Shown: positions 46,291-57,375 of the stretch, one piece after another
Position numbering within the stretch: the first letter of the stretch is position 1
How the letters are laid out: each line of letters begins with the position of its first letter
Assembly (NCBI RefSeq): GCF_905147045.1
Contig: NC_065913.1
Span: forward strand, 9,138,501-9,202,500
Direction: 5' to 3'
Source: Nymphalis io
Lineage: Eukaryota; Arthropoda; Insecta; Lepidoptera; Nymphalidae
DNA length: 64,000 nt
Translations under genes and position numbers: made by a program
The notes under the pieces: model-generated
Told to the model about the DNA's origin: nothing
Databases searched by the model: none
The model's input: only the letters and a program-made list of their open reading frames with translations

Positions 46291-46561
46291 TCGTTATATA
46301 AATCGTTTGTATAATATAATTTTAAATATAAAGCTACAACCAGTAAACCAGTACTCTGTAAGAACATTCTCTCACTCACCGCAGAAAACGGTAATAATTG
46401 TAACATTTCACCACACGCATCATCATCATATCAACATTTCACCGGAGAGTGATGAATCTAAATCTACTGGCCGCGTATATATATTCTGTCTTAAAAACTT
46501 ACATGTATTTAAGACAGAATATATATACGCGGTAATAATAAGGTTTGAATTAGCGACCCAC

Positions 46562-46791
46562 TTGTCGTCCTCTGCAAGTCCCGGGCGGACAACCTCCGAA
46601 GGTGGGCCGCTCGTGTCCCGCGGCGTAGCCCCCCTGCCGCGCTAGCAGCACCATGCCCTGCCGCAGTCCCGGCGGGAAGCGACCTAGGCCCAGCGACGCC
46701 GACTGTCCCGCGCGCACGCTGCCGCACGGGACGCGGTTGCGGTATATCGTGCGCACGGATATCTCCACGAACTCGCCGGACTCCAGAGGTC
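46562..46791 (-). pseudogene. GTPBP2: GTPBP2-type exon (domain II to III), right copy
   Basis: Same 230-bp exon as 10641-10870, reading PLESGEFVEISVRTIYRNRV. The last base is A instead of G (CAA before GTGGGT), which keeps Gln but weakens the donor. No exon like 11366-11635 or 12691-12818 follows; the homology ends at 46302. Confidence 0.75.
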
Positions 46792-46858
46792 CTGGGGGGG
46801 GGGTGGTGTTAAATATACGTCGCTCTATTCATCTCACAACTAACAGAACGCAACGCAC

Positions 46859-46973
46859 CTATGATAAGTTCGTCGCCCTCGAAGAGTCGCCTTCGCGCGA
46901 GCAGTCCCCCCACGACGGGCACCGTCGAGTCCCCTACGTGGAAAATTTCGTCTATTTGAAACTCGCACGCCTC
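46859..46973 (-). pseudogene. GTPBP2: GTPBP2-type exon (first strands of domain II), right copy
   Basis: Same 115-bp exon as 10453-10567, reading EACEFQIDEIFHVGDSTVPV and RRRLFEGDELIIG. Splice sites are intact. I call it a pseudogene because the exon before it has a stop. Confidence 0.75.
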
Positions 46974-47053
46974 CTGTAAAGTGACATAAATTATAACATT
47001 TATAATTTAACAAAAAGGATACTAGTCAACTGCGCAACATATGGTTCACTCAC

Positions 47054-47159
47054 GTCCTCGGGGCCCTACAGGTCGCGGCGCGGCGCCAGCGCCAGCAGGC
47101 ACGCGTGCAGCGCGTTGAGGCCGGCGCCGCGCACGCAGCTCACCGGGAACACGGCCACC
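47054..47159 (-). pseudogene. GTPBP2: GTPBP2-type exon with premature stop, right copy
   Basis: Same 106-bp exon as 10267-10372. At 47066-47068 the codon is TAG where the left copy has CAG, and the next codon also differs (GGC for CGC). Splice sites are intact. The stop would cut the protein before domain II. The upstream exon on this strand ends in phase 0, while this exon begins in phase 2, so direct splicing of the two would also shift the frame. Confidence 0.8.
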
Positions 47160-47179
47160 CTGCCGGCCGACACTACTGT

Positions 47180-47480
47180 GATTTGCGTTCAACTATATAT
47201 ATATATATACATCTAATCCGAAACTAAGCAGAGCTTGTACTATGGCAACCAGACAACTGATATACTATTGTATAGACAATTACACACAGACTCAGGAAAA
47301 ACAGACATGTTAATGCACACAATTGTCTGTCCTGAGTGGGAACCGAACCCACAACCTTTGGCGTGAAAGGCAAGTATCTAGCAAGGGTGGAACAATGTTG
47401 TGGTGAAGGACAATACTATTACCATTACCAATAGTATGGAACTCGTTTTAAAGTCATACATAAGAGTTCACCCAGAAACA
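47180..47480 (-). repeat. SINE family A (right-arm copy)
   Basis: Matches 9965-10240 inverted, with small indels in the part near 47385-47405. It contains gtgggaaccgaacccacaac. Confidence 0.75.
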
Positions 47481-47593
47481 CTTCGGGCTTAAATAAAGGC
47501 TTGTGAAGCTAAGCTTGTGAGTGGGTGATACCTACCCAGTTAGCTACCTAAGTTATATATAATGTTATATATTTAATATTATTTATTATTCAC

Positions 47594-47726
47594 TTGCGTC
47601 ACCAGGTGCTGGAAGCGTCGCTCGCACGGCGAGACCAGCTGCAGTTTGTACTCGACGTTCCCGAAACGAGGCTCCGGGGGTAGACTCCCGTAGCACTCGT
47701 CGCCGGAATCGTCGGCGTCGGGTGTT
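47594..47726 (-). CDS. GTPBP2: GTPBP2-type N-terminal exon 3
   Basis: It encodes TPDADDSGDECYGSLPPEPR, then FGNVEYKLQLVSPCERRFQH and LVTQ, matching GTPBP2 LPPExxxGNIEYKLKLVNPS and YRFEHLVTQ. The acceptor is gccctcag and the donor is gtgaat. The phase-2 start fits exon 49956-50354 and the phase-0 end fits the exon at 28213-28263 (other strand). This is the family's N-terminal region ahead of the GTPase domain. Confidence 0.85.
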
Positions 47727-47784
47727 CTGAGGGCCAAATCGAATATATTTAACATTGATCTTATTTCGATTAATGCCATCCGCG

Positions 47785-49432
47785 TTCGGTGAGACCGACT
47801 CACTGTTTATGATCTCCTGGTACATTAACACTGTAATCCTAACTGAAACTAATTGACTCTTTTAATCTAATCGTTCGGTGAGACCGACTCACTGTTTATG
47901 ATCTCCTGGTACATTAACACTGTAATCCTATCTGAAACTAATTGACTCTTTTAATCTAATCGTTCGGTGAGACCGTCTCACTGTTTATGATCTCCTGGTA
48001 CATTAACACTGTCATCCTAACTGAAACTAATTGACTCTTTTAATCTAATCGTTCGGTGAGACCGACTCACTGTTTATGATCTCCTGGTACATTAACACTG
48101 TAATCCTAACTGAAACTAATTGACTCTTTTAATCTAATCGTTCGGTGAGACCGACTCACTGTTTACGATCTCCTGGTACATTAACACTGTAATCATAACT
48201 GGAACTAATTGACTCTTTTAATCTAATCGTTCGGTGAGACCGTCTCACTGTTTATGATCTCCTGGTACATTAACACTGTAATCCTAACTGAAACTAATTG
48301 ACTCTTTTAATCTAATCGTTCGGTGAGACCGACTCACTGTTTATGATCTTCTGGTACATTAACACTGTAATCCTAACTGAAACTAATTGACTCTTAATCT
48401 AATCGTTCGGTGAAACCGTCTCACTGTTTATGTTCTCCTGGTACATTAACAACGTTATCCTAATTCTAAATCTTTGAAACTAATAATAATAACATCCTGG
48501 GACATTTTTCACTCACGGCCATCTGATCCCAAATTAAGCTTGTACAAAACTCGTGCTATGGAAACCAGACAACTGATATACTACATATACTACTTTTCTT
48601 TTGTAAATACATACTTATACAGAAAATTACACTCAGACTCAGGACAAACAGACATGTTCATGCACACAAATGCAAACACTGTAATCCTAACTGAAACTAA
48701 TTGACTCTTTTAATCTAATCGTTCGGTGAGACCAATTTACTGTTTATGATCTTTTAATCTAATCGTTCGGTGAGACCGACTTACTATTTATGATCTTTTA
48801 ATCTAATCGTTCGGTGAGACCGACTCACTGTTTATGATCTCCTGGTACATTAACACTGTAATCCTAACTGAAACTAATTGACTCTTTTAATCTAATCGTT
48901 CGGTGAGACCGACTCACTGTTTATGATCTCCTGGTACATTAACACTGTAATCCTAACTGAAACTAATTGACTCTTTTAATCTAATCGTTCGGTGAGACCG
49001 ACTCACTGTTTATGATCTCCTGGTACATTAACACTGTAATCCTAACTGAAACTAATTGACTCTTTTAATCTAATCGTTCGGTAAGACCAACTCACTGTTT
49101 ATGATCTCCTTGTACATTAACACTGTAATCCTAACTGAAACTAATTGACTCTTTTAATGTAATCGTTCGGTGAGACCGACTCACTGTTTATGATCTCCTG
49201 GTACATTAACACTGTAATCCTAACTGAAACTAATTGACTCTTTTAATCTAATCGTTCGGTGAGACCGACTCACTGTTTATGATCTCCTTGTACATTAACA
49301 ATGTAATCCTAACTGAAACTAATTGACTCTTTTAATGTAATCGTTCGGTGAGACCGACTCACTGTTTATGATTTCCTGGTACATTAACACTGTAATCCTA
49401 ATTCTACATCTCTGAAACTAATTGACTCTTTT
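47785..49432. repeat. Largest 89-bp satellite array
   Basis: About 16 units of about 89 bp, with the repeat register checked at 47871, 47960 and 48049 (tcgttcggtg). A truncated SINE-A lies at 48478-48670, and two shortened 44-bp units follow at about 48700-48800, the same order as at 23.6 kb. The array lies in the intron between the exons at 49956 and 47726. Confidence 0.9.
48478..48670 (-). repeat. Truncated SINE-A in the satellite
   Basis: Begins after tctttgaaactaataataat and stops at cacacaaatg. Both junctions are found at other arrays (16.1 and 23.6 kb). Confidence 0.75.
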
Positions 49433-49576
49433 AGTCTAGATGTTAGTTAATGAGCTTAAATATAAAGCCTTGATTGAAATTCCGGGTGAAGCGAATAGAT
49501 ATGTTATTGTTTCTTGCTCTTCCATACCGTGGAAAGCAAGCAAAGCCTTAAGAAAAAACGTATAATTACCCAAAAA

Positions 49577-49913
49577 ACAACACATAAGAGATGAGATGGC
49601 CTAGTGGTAAGAACGCGTGAATCTTGAACGATGATCGTGGGTTCAAGCCCGGGCAAGCACCACTGAATTTTCATGTGCTTAATTTGTAATTATAATTCAT
49701 CTCGTGCTTTACGGTGAAGAAAAACATCGTGAGGAAACCTGCATGTGTCTAATTTCACTGAAATTTTGCCACATGTGTATTCCACCAACCCGCATTGGAG
49801 CAGCGTGATGGAACAAGCTTCATACCTTCTCTTCAAAAAGGGAGAGGAGATCTTAGCCCAGCAGTGGGACATACACAGGCTGTTAGTTTACTTTACTACT
49901 TTACAACACATAA
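49577..49913 (+). repeat. SINE family B with 11-bp target duplication
   Basis: The perfect duplication acaacacataa is at 49577-49587 and 49903-49913. The SINE between has an A-box region (gatggcctagtggtaagaac), a B-box (gggttcaagcccggg), and a 3' end cagcagtgggacatacacag. This is the only full plus-oriented copy. From 49433 to 49576 nothing is recognised. Confidence 0.9.
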
Positions 49914-49955
49914 ATTATAATACTTTTTTTTTAATTAACAAAAAACATCACTTAC

Positions 49956-50354
49956 GTATCATCGCAGAAGTCTTCCATATCATCAGAGCTGTAGAAGAAG
50001 TCACTCTCCAAGTCCTCGGAATTGAAATCACCAGCTAAATACATATCGTCCTTTATCCTGACCTTCTCCAACTTATCGATGACATTGTACACTCTATCGG
50101 CAAACTTTGTCCTACTTCTCGTTGCATCCTCATCATCATTGGTCGGTTTCCTCTTCGTCTTCTTAAAATCGTCTTCCGATTTCAAATCGTTGACGTTCTT
50201 TCCGATTTTCTCGTCACAGACCTTTGGTATCGACGATTGATTATTCAACGGTTCCGGTACTTCTTGTGATGAACTCTGCCATGCTGTTGTTAGGACGTCC
50301 TTCGCTGGCGATGCTTTGTTCTTCTTCCTTCTGTTCTTCCTGCCCGAGTTCCTT
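49956..50354 (-). CDS. GTPBP2: GTPBP2-type N-terminal exon 2
   Basis: An open 399-bp exon encodes RNSGRKNRRKKNKASPAKD, then an acidic region ending FFYSSDDMEDFCDDT. It is low complexity, Lys-rich then Asp/Glu/Ser-rich, and probably disordered. The acceptor is cctgcag. The donor is gtaagt after AC, phase 2, joining in frame with exon 47594-47726 (DDT then TPDADD). Between 50355 and 50881 there is AT-rich intron with no other gene. Confidence 0.75.
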
Positions 50355-50881
50355 CTGCAGGGTTAAATTTTCAAAAATCCTTCCTAAGTGCTAACCTATT
50401 GCGTAAAAGGAACCCGTATGCAAATTTTCATGTCGCAGTAGTTTGGGCTGTGCGTTTATATGCCAGTATGTTATATATATGTAAATGAAGCTCTTTGGGC
50501 TCTTCATTAAATTTAAATTGCACGTGCATTAACTTCGACTTAATACGTCCAAGTATTATCTGTTGTGGCAACACTTTGCATTATGTCATGTGTCATTCTA
50601 TAATTAGAGAAATTCACACTGGCTTAATATAATAAAAAGTTAACGACGTTTTCTTAAACATAGAAACAATTCAGATTGTAAAAAAATATTTGAAGCAATA
50701 GCTTATAATGTTGTTTCTTTTTACGGGTTAGTAAATAATTATAATTTGTACTCATACTTTGTTTGCAGAAGTAATTTGTGATATGATATAAAAAAGAATA
50801 AATTTCGCTTAACAGAGCAACGACATTAGTTTTTATTTCAATAAATAAACTTATTACATATATACAAAGGTTTGTACATAC

Positions 50882-50999
50882 CCTTGGGTGCGTCTGGGTT
50901 CTTCCTGCCGTTCTCTTGATCGTTTTTATGTTTTTTCTTATTATTCTGTCTGTTCGTATTGCCATCTGACGGATCGAAGAGGCTGAAGAACGAGTCCAT
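50882..50999 (-). CDS. GTPBP2: GTPBP2-type first coding exon
   Basis: It starts at ATG 50999 in a good context (caaaATGg) just behind an acceptor-like tttttcag, which suggests an upstream 5' UTR exon. It encodes MDSFFSLFDPSDGNTNRQNN and a Lys/Asn-rich tail. Vertebrate GTPBP2 also starts MDS...LF with a Lys/Asn/Gly-rich run, which supports the assignment. The best donor (gtatgt) ends in phase 1, whereas the next exon needs phase 2; a weaker gtacaa donor 5 bp further fits. An additional exon or a frame error is possible. Confidence 0.65.
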
Positions 51000-51036
51000 T
51001 TTTGTCTGAAAAATTAGATTACCCATTATTGTTCGA

Positions 51037-51300
51037 ATAATAATAATATCCTGGGACATTATTCACACACGGCCATCTGATCCCAAACTAAGCAGAGCTC
51101 GTACTACGGAAATCAGACAACTGATATACTACATATACTACTTTTCTTTTGTAAATACATACTTATATAGATAATTACACCCAGACTAGGGACAAACAGA
51201 CATGTTGATGCACACGAATATCTGTCCTGGTGGGAATCGAACCAACAACCTTCGGCGTGAAAGGTAAGTGTCTACCAACCACGCCAACCGGTCCGTCAAT
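51037..51300 (-). repeat. SINE family A
   Basis: Reverse copy from tatcctgggacattattcac to the head complement ccaaccacgccaaccgg, with the B-box complement gggaatcgaaccaacaac. Confidence 0.75.
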
Positions 51301-52224
51301 AATGAAATTTAAATATTAAACAAATGGAAGAAATATGTATAATCCGCGCGCGATTAGAATTTTATAAGACATTTTGGAACCAAGACTCGCGTGGATTTTT
51401 GCTTTTTATTTGTTATTTTATTGATTTATGGTTAGACAATTATTTTAGAATGTCTTACTTATACTTTTAGATTTAGTTATTAAGCTTATTTTTGTTTTGC
51501 TTTTAGAATACTAGTTAACACTCGCAGGTACTAGTTAACTTCGCACGCGTTTTATATTTATATTATACGCGTAGGGGGGTGGTTAAGCCGTGAAAGCGTA
51601 ACAGACATACAGTTACTTTCGCATTTATAATATTAAGCATAGATGATATTTTTGTTCAGAACTTCATTGCTTACGTTTCAACAATACAACAACAACCGAA
51701 GGGAGTCCAAGCGCTTGACCAACGGTTTTACGTGCTTTCTGAGGCACGGGTATGAACACACATCTTACATCCAAACTCCGAGCTGCTATTGAGAATTTTC
51801 AAAAGAATAACCCAATAACTTTCTATCAGCCCCACCCGGGGATTGAACTGAGGACCTCGAGATCAGCGGCCTTATATATCGCTTCTAGACCAACAGGGTC
51901 AAAAGAATCCTTACTAATATTACGAATGTGAAAGTGTGTTTGTTTCTTTGTTACGCTTTTACGTTTTAACTTCTCGACCGATTATCATGACCGAAAAAAT
52001 GTTGACATTGTAACAGAAAAGGACAAAGGACATACATCTGTCTCAGTCCCTCAAACATGGGTCAAGCTGCGGGCGAAAACTATTATTATATAAATAGATG
52101 TACTTCGCAGTGTCACCCTCTTTAAATTTAGACTCTTAACGTGACAATCGTGAATTTTCTTATTATAAATAAATTTAAATAGAGTTCACTGACACGATAA
52201 AAATAAAATTAGCATGCTTTGAAT
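51301..52224. other. AT-rich spacer with a decayed SINE-C piece
   Basis: 51690-51905 resembles SINE-C in reverse (ctttctgaggcacgggtatg, cacccggggattgaac). The rest has no recognisable gene. Confidence 0.5.
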
Positions 52225-52527
52225 CCGTAACAGCCTGTGAATGTCCCACTGCTGGGCTAAAGTCCTCCTCTCCTCTTTTTGAGGAGAAGGTTTGCAGCTT
52301 ATTCCACAAAGCTGCTCCGAAGCCGGTTGGTGGAATACACATGTGGCAGAATTTCAGTGTAATCAGACACATGCAGATTTCCTCACGATGTTTTCCTTCA
52401 CCGTAAAGCAAGAGATGAATTATAATCACAAATTAAGCACATGAAAATTCAGTGGTGCTTGGCCGGGTTTGAACCCACGATCATCGGTTAAGATTCACGC
52501 GTTGTTACCACTGGGCCATCTCGGCTC
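52225..52527 (-). repeat. SINE family B
   Basis: Reverse copy from ccgtaacagcctgtgaatg to the head complement ccactgggccatctcggc. Most body blocks are intact. Confidence 0.85.
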
Positions 52528-53500
52528 TATACTTTGAATAAAACTACTAATATACATAATAACATTAAGCATATTAATAAATGAAAAGGAATGTTTGTAA
52601 GTATGTTTGTCGTTATGTAAACGTTCTTGAACTAATCATTCGATTGTGTATGAGTTTTGGTGAGGTGTTCTGTGTAAAACTGCGAAGATTTCTGACTCAA
52701 AAATAAGTAATTTTTTTTTGTTTGTCCTTCCGTAAAAACATTTTATTTAAGCCCTTAAAATATTACGGAGTTAGTAATCTATATAATAACGCGCTTCTAA
52801 CCACGAGGGTAATGCAGTAACCTGAGACAGCTCCTAACCTTCATAGAGGGATATAAGACCTTAAAGCTTAAAGCAGCAGTAGATACTTGTCTTTTTTTGT
52901 ATCTTGTAAAATGCTCGAATTCAGGGTGTCATTTTCTTTGACGTCAAAAAAAAAAATCTGTCATAGTTTTTTCTTATAATCATTGTATTAAAGAAAAATC
53001 ATGACGGCAACTTTAAAATAACATATATACTAATATTATCGACATTAGCTAGCCCTTACTACATCTATACACATACTTACATAGATACAAGTTCTGTAGA
53101 CATATATGAATTTGCATATTTCGACCGTAATTTTTTCTACTCTTTAATTTTTTTTTATGAATAACACTAAAGCTCAAAAAAAAGAATCCTTTAACAAAGG
53201 AGAAGAAGGCACTGAACTGTTTTATCTAAAGTCTATATAATCTGATACAGTGAAGTGGCATAATTTCATCGGACTCACGTGTGGATTCTACCGAGACGAT
53301 ACGACACGAAATTAAATATAAGTATATTGTTTTATATTAATAATTACTACCTAACGTTGAAAATAACAAAAATTAAAACAAACTAAGCCTTAATTTAAAA
53401 TTGGAACTCAATTTGAAAGCGAATATTTATTTGCTCATACAATAGACATACGATAACGCGACCACAGAACCGCCAACTAATATTTATTGTATAGCTCTAT
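52528..53500. other. No gene seen
   Basis: AT-rich DNA with homopolymer runs. No open frame, splice-bounded segment or repeat family I can support. Confidence 0.5.
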
Positions 53501-53504
53501 GTAT

Positions 53505-53765
53505 AATAATAATAATAATATCCTGGGACTTTATTCACACACGGCCATCTGATCCCAAATTAAGCAGAGCTTGTGCCATGGAAACCAGACAACTGATATA
53601 CTACATATACTACTTTTCTTTTGTAAATACATACTTATATAGATAATTACACCCAGACTCAGGACAAACAGACATGTTCATGCACACAAATGTCTGTCCT
53701 GGGTGGGAATCGAACCCACAACCTTCGGCGTGAAAGGCAGGTACCTACAACCACGCCAAACGGCT
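53505..53765 (-). repeat. SINE family A
   Basis: Reverse copy beginning with an ata run and tatcctgggactttattcac, and ending ccacgccaaacgg. It has gtgggaatcgaacccacaac. Confidence 0.8.
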
Positions 53766-54650
53766 CGTCATATAATATAAATACTACTGCTAGGCTTCAA
53801 ATTAGTTCCGCCCGAGGTTTTATTCACATTCCTTTTTTTATAAACAAATTAGTCTCATAAAAGGCTCGAATTCAGGGCGTCATTTTGTTTAACTTCAATT
53901 GGATAGAATGCGAATAAAACTGCGGGACAGCGCTTGTATATTTTGAAGTTTTATTTTAACAAATAAATATTAAAAATCGATTTCATAATTATAGTATTAT
54001 TGTAAAATAAAAGCTTTATAAATTGTTTTGGCAACACACCATATTTTCATTTCTGGCATTGGTTATTTTTTTTTTATTAAAGTGGTATATTGCCAATTTC
54101 TGTATTTATTCTGGATGTTCCGAAAATGTCATTATATCTAACAGAGTCGAACAAGCAATGTAATTCAAAATTATTTTATGTTATTTTTAGGAAGTACGAG
54201 TAAGCTGGCCGGTTAAGGTCTGTTCTACCTTTTTGGATAATACACAGTGGATTGTTTAGCAGAATTTCAGTGAAATTTGATAATTATAAATGCAGGCTGT
54301 CTCACGATATTTTTAAACGCAAACTAATCACATGAAAATTCACTGGTGCTTGTTTAGGTTTGAAACAGTCATTATTGTTTAAGGTAGTGTTATATGTATT
54401 TCACTATGCCTGCTCGATATATATATTTAAAAAAAAACACACAGAAAGTGACTTGGGAACAGATAAGTAACATTCCTTTTTAATACAATAACATAACATG
54501 AATGACAAATTTCATTATCAAAATAATCACAACAGATAACCGATAAGGCATTTTAATGTTTTTATTAGTCATAACAGATTAGAAAAAGTTAAATTAAAAA
54601 AAATCTTTTTGTATGTTTACTATAAAATATGTTTATAAATGTTATATTAT
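53766..54650. other. AT-rich spacer with a decayed SINE-B
   Basis: 54230-54390 retains gcagaatttcagtgaaattt and acatgaaaattcactggtgc of SINE-B in reverse. Nothing else is recognised. Confidence 0.55.
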
Positions 54651-54654
54651 TTTA

Positions 54655-57375
54655 TAAGAAAGGGGGGTAAGGGGGGAACGGAACTACCATCTAAACCGAC
54701 CCAATTGCCAACCTCACCTGCACGTGGTGCTCCCTGCTAGATTACAGACGAGGCTCTGGCGACCGATCAATGGCGGTATAACCATACGCACCATGATTGG
54801 AAAAAGGGAAACAGCGACCTTGAGGTACAAGTAACCTCTAAAATGTCTGGTGCAGAAGGCAAGGGGAAACCACTGCACTATTATTCCCTAGTTATCGTCA
54901 GCTTTATGGAAAAGTCTAAGAAAGAAATGGCCCCGAGTTCCTGGCGTCCCTTAGATGGGACAGGGGTGCTAAGAATCTCCAGGTGGAAAAAACAACAAAT
55001 GAAGTCAGGAACGTGGAACGTCAGAAGCTTGAAGAGTCCTGAAAAAGTCTACAATGTCTGCAAAGAAATGCAACGAATGAAGATTAACATCATGGGACTA
55101 AGTGAGATTAGATGGATAGGCAAAGGTAAACACCAAATAGATAATAATTACACCATGTATTACTCTGGTTCCGAGGATAGCTCCAACAAGTATGGAGTGG
55201 GAGTAATCATAAACACAAAATACATTAATGCACCTGTTAACTTAGTACGAAAATCAAACCGAACCATGTTAATATCATGTAGACTCAAACAACTAAAGAA
55301 GAGAACACAGTACCACGCAATAGACGTGAGGAAACTTAAAGAACTTAACATCCAAGATAAAGTGGCGAAAGAAATAAACGAGTGGGCAGCAGATGAGAAA
55401 CCTGGGATAATGCGTACGGTGGAGGAAGAGTGGTGTTCAATGAAGAACAAAATATTAAACATCAATAAGACACACTTGAAAAGAGATTGGATTCCTAAGC
55501 AGAGTGGGATGACAGAAAAAATATATGATCTTATCGAAGAAAGGAGAATCTACAAGAATTTCGACAATAGCAAGTATACTGAGATTGATAAGAAAATTCG
55601 GCGTGAAGTTCGTTATGCTAGAGATGCTTGGTATCAGTGCAAGTGTGATTTTGTGGAGGACCTTTATGCTAAACATGATGCATTTAACCTGCATAAGGAA
55701 ATAAAATCTTTGGTAGGACACAAAAAGACGACTCACCAACTTACGGATGAAAATAATATTCCCATATTAGATATATCAGGAAAAAAACACCTATGGGAAC
55801 AATACATTTCATCAATATACCGACGATTTCCGAAGCATAGCGGTAAATTGTGATCCAAATGAGGGATATCCTATCCTGAAAAATGTAGTCACAAACGCTC
55901 TTAAAAAAGCTAAAACGGGAAAATCAACTGGACCGGATAATGTTCCCATAGAGGTACTCAAACTTATTGAAGACGAAAATATTAACTTCCTGGTTAAATT
56001 CTTTAACTTGGTATACGACTCTGGCCACTTACCCAAAGACTGGCTAACCTCAACTTTTATTACGCTTCCTAAGAAGACCAACGCAAGAAGGTGCGAAGAG
56101 TTTCGAACGATTAGCCTTATGAGCCAAGTATTGAAATTATTTCTGAATATCATCCACGAGCGAATAAGAGCTAAATGCGACGAACATCTCGCAGATAGTC
56201 AGTTTGGTTTTCGAATAGGAGTGGGCACGAGAGAGTACAAAAATGCAGAGACATGCAACAAGACGTTTTCGTTTGTTTCATCGATTACGAAAAAGCCTTT
56301 GACAGAGTACTGCATGACCGTCTAATTGCAATATTACATGATATCGGCTTAGATGACAAAGATGTACGTATTATCCAGAATCTGTATTGGAACCAGAAGG
56401 CTACTGTACGAGTTGACAATGAGGAGACTGATGAGGTAGAAATAAAGAGAGGAGTCCGACAGGGCTGTATATTATCACCCACGCTATTTAATTTGTACTC
56501 GGAACAAATAATAGCAGAAGCAATTGAAGGCCAAGAATGTGGAGTCAAAATAAATGGCCGGTATATTAACAACATCAGATACGCTGACGATACAGTCCTA
56601 ATAGCATCATCTCCTGAAGAGCTGCAATTAATTATGAGCCGTGTTAATGAGTGCAGTGAAAACGCTGGTCTGAGGATGATCCTATCAAAAACGAAGATCA
56701 TGATGTTATCTAAACATAGCTTCGATGACATTGCTATCATTGTAGCAGGCCAAAAAATTGAGAGGGTGCGCAAGTACAAATATCTGGGGACATGGCTTAA
56801 TGACACCTGGAGCTGTGAACAGGAGGTAAAGACTCGCATCGAAATAGCTCGAAGTGCCTTCTGCACGTTGAAAAAAGTACTCTGCAATCGCAGACTTAAG
56901 ATCCCTGTGCGCATACGACTCCTACATTGTTACATCTGGCCTATACTTCTTTACGGATGCGAGGCGAGGACAATTAAAGAAGATCTCAAAAAACGTATAG
57001 AAGCTTTCGAGATGTGGGCTTATAGACGTATGTTGGTCATTAGTTGGACTCAAAAGGTCTCGAACGTGGAAGTTCTGCGACGCGTCAACCAAAAATGGCA
57101 ACTTTTGGAGACTGTCAAGAAGAGAAAAGTTGCATATCTCGGACACGTGCTTAGGCATGAAAGATATGAACTTTTGCAACTGATTATGATGGGAAAAGTT
57201 GCCGGAAGGAGAGCTGTTGGGCGCAGAAAAAAGTCTTGGCTGTGCAACATCCGTGAATGGACGGGAATCGCGAGTGCTGTCGAACTCTTTCGCCTCGCGA
57301 AGAACAAGAAGGAGTATTTAAAGCTGACTGCCAACCTTCGCTAGTCGGAGTGGCACTCGAAGAAGAAGAAGAAAT
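54655..57375 (+). mobile_element. BovB-like RTE LINE, internally deleted
   Basis: A GC-richer leader begins near 54655 (ggggggtaagggggg). Coding is 54843-57344. The 3' end is a run of gaa/aga units (57358-57374). Different RTE lineage from the 4-9 kb copies: the RT motif spellings and C-terminus (GRRAVGRRKKSWLCNIREWT) differ. Confidence 0.75.
54843..57344 (+). pseudogene. BovB-like RTE ORF with in-frame deletion and frameshifts
   Basis: 54843-55853 has the endonuclease start (GTWNVRSLKSPEKV, MGLSEIRWIGKGKH, KYGVGVIINTKY). It then jumps in frame from SCRLKQ to a connector (WIPKQSGMTEKIYDLIEERR), so the endonuclease GDFN and SDH blocks are gone. The RT start is in another frame at about 55856-56253 (TGPDNVPIEVLKLI). 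56253-57344 has CFIDYEKAFDRVLHD, GVRQGCILSPTLF, IRYADDTVLIA and GRRKKSWLCNIREW. Inactive. Confidence 0.8.

Larger units (their letters stand above)
46302..47506 (-). repeat. Right arm of inverted duplication, block 1
   Basis: Reverse copy of 9926-11083, with three exons of identical length and the same SINE. It contains an extra fold-back at 46471-46532 that the left copy lacks. The outer edge (47507) is less than 100 bp from the N-terminal exon at 47594-47726. Confidence 0.85.

Noticed and set aside
47785..49432. CRISPR-like array of regular repeats
   Set aside because: Units are contiguous 89-bp satellite monomers without unique spacers, in an insect genome.
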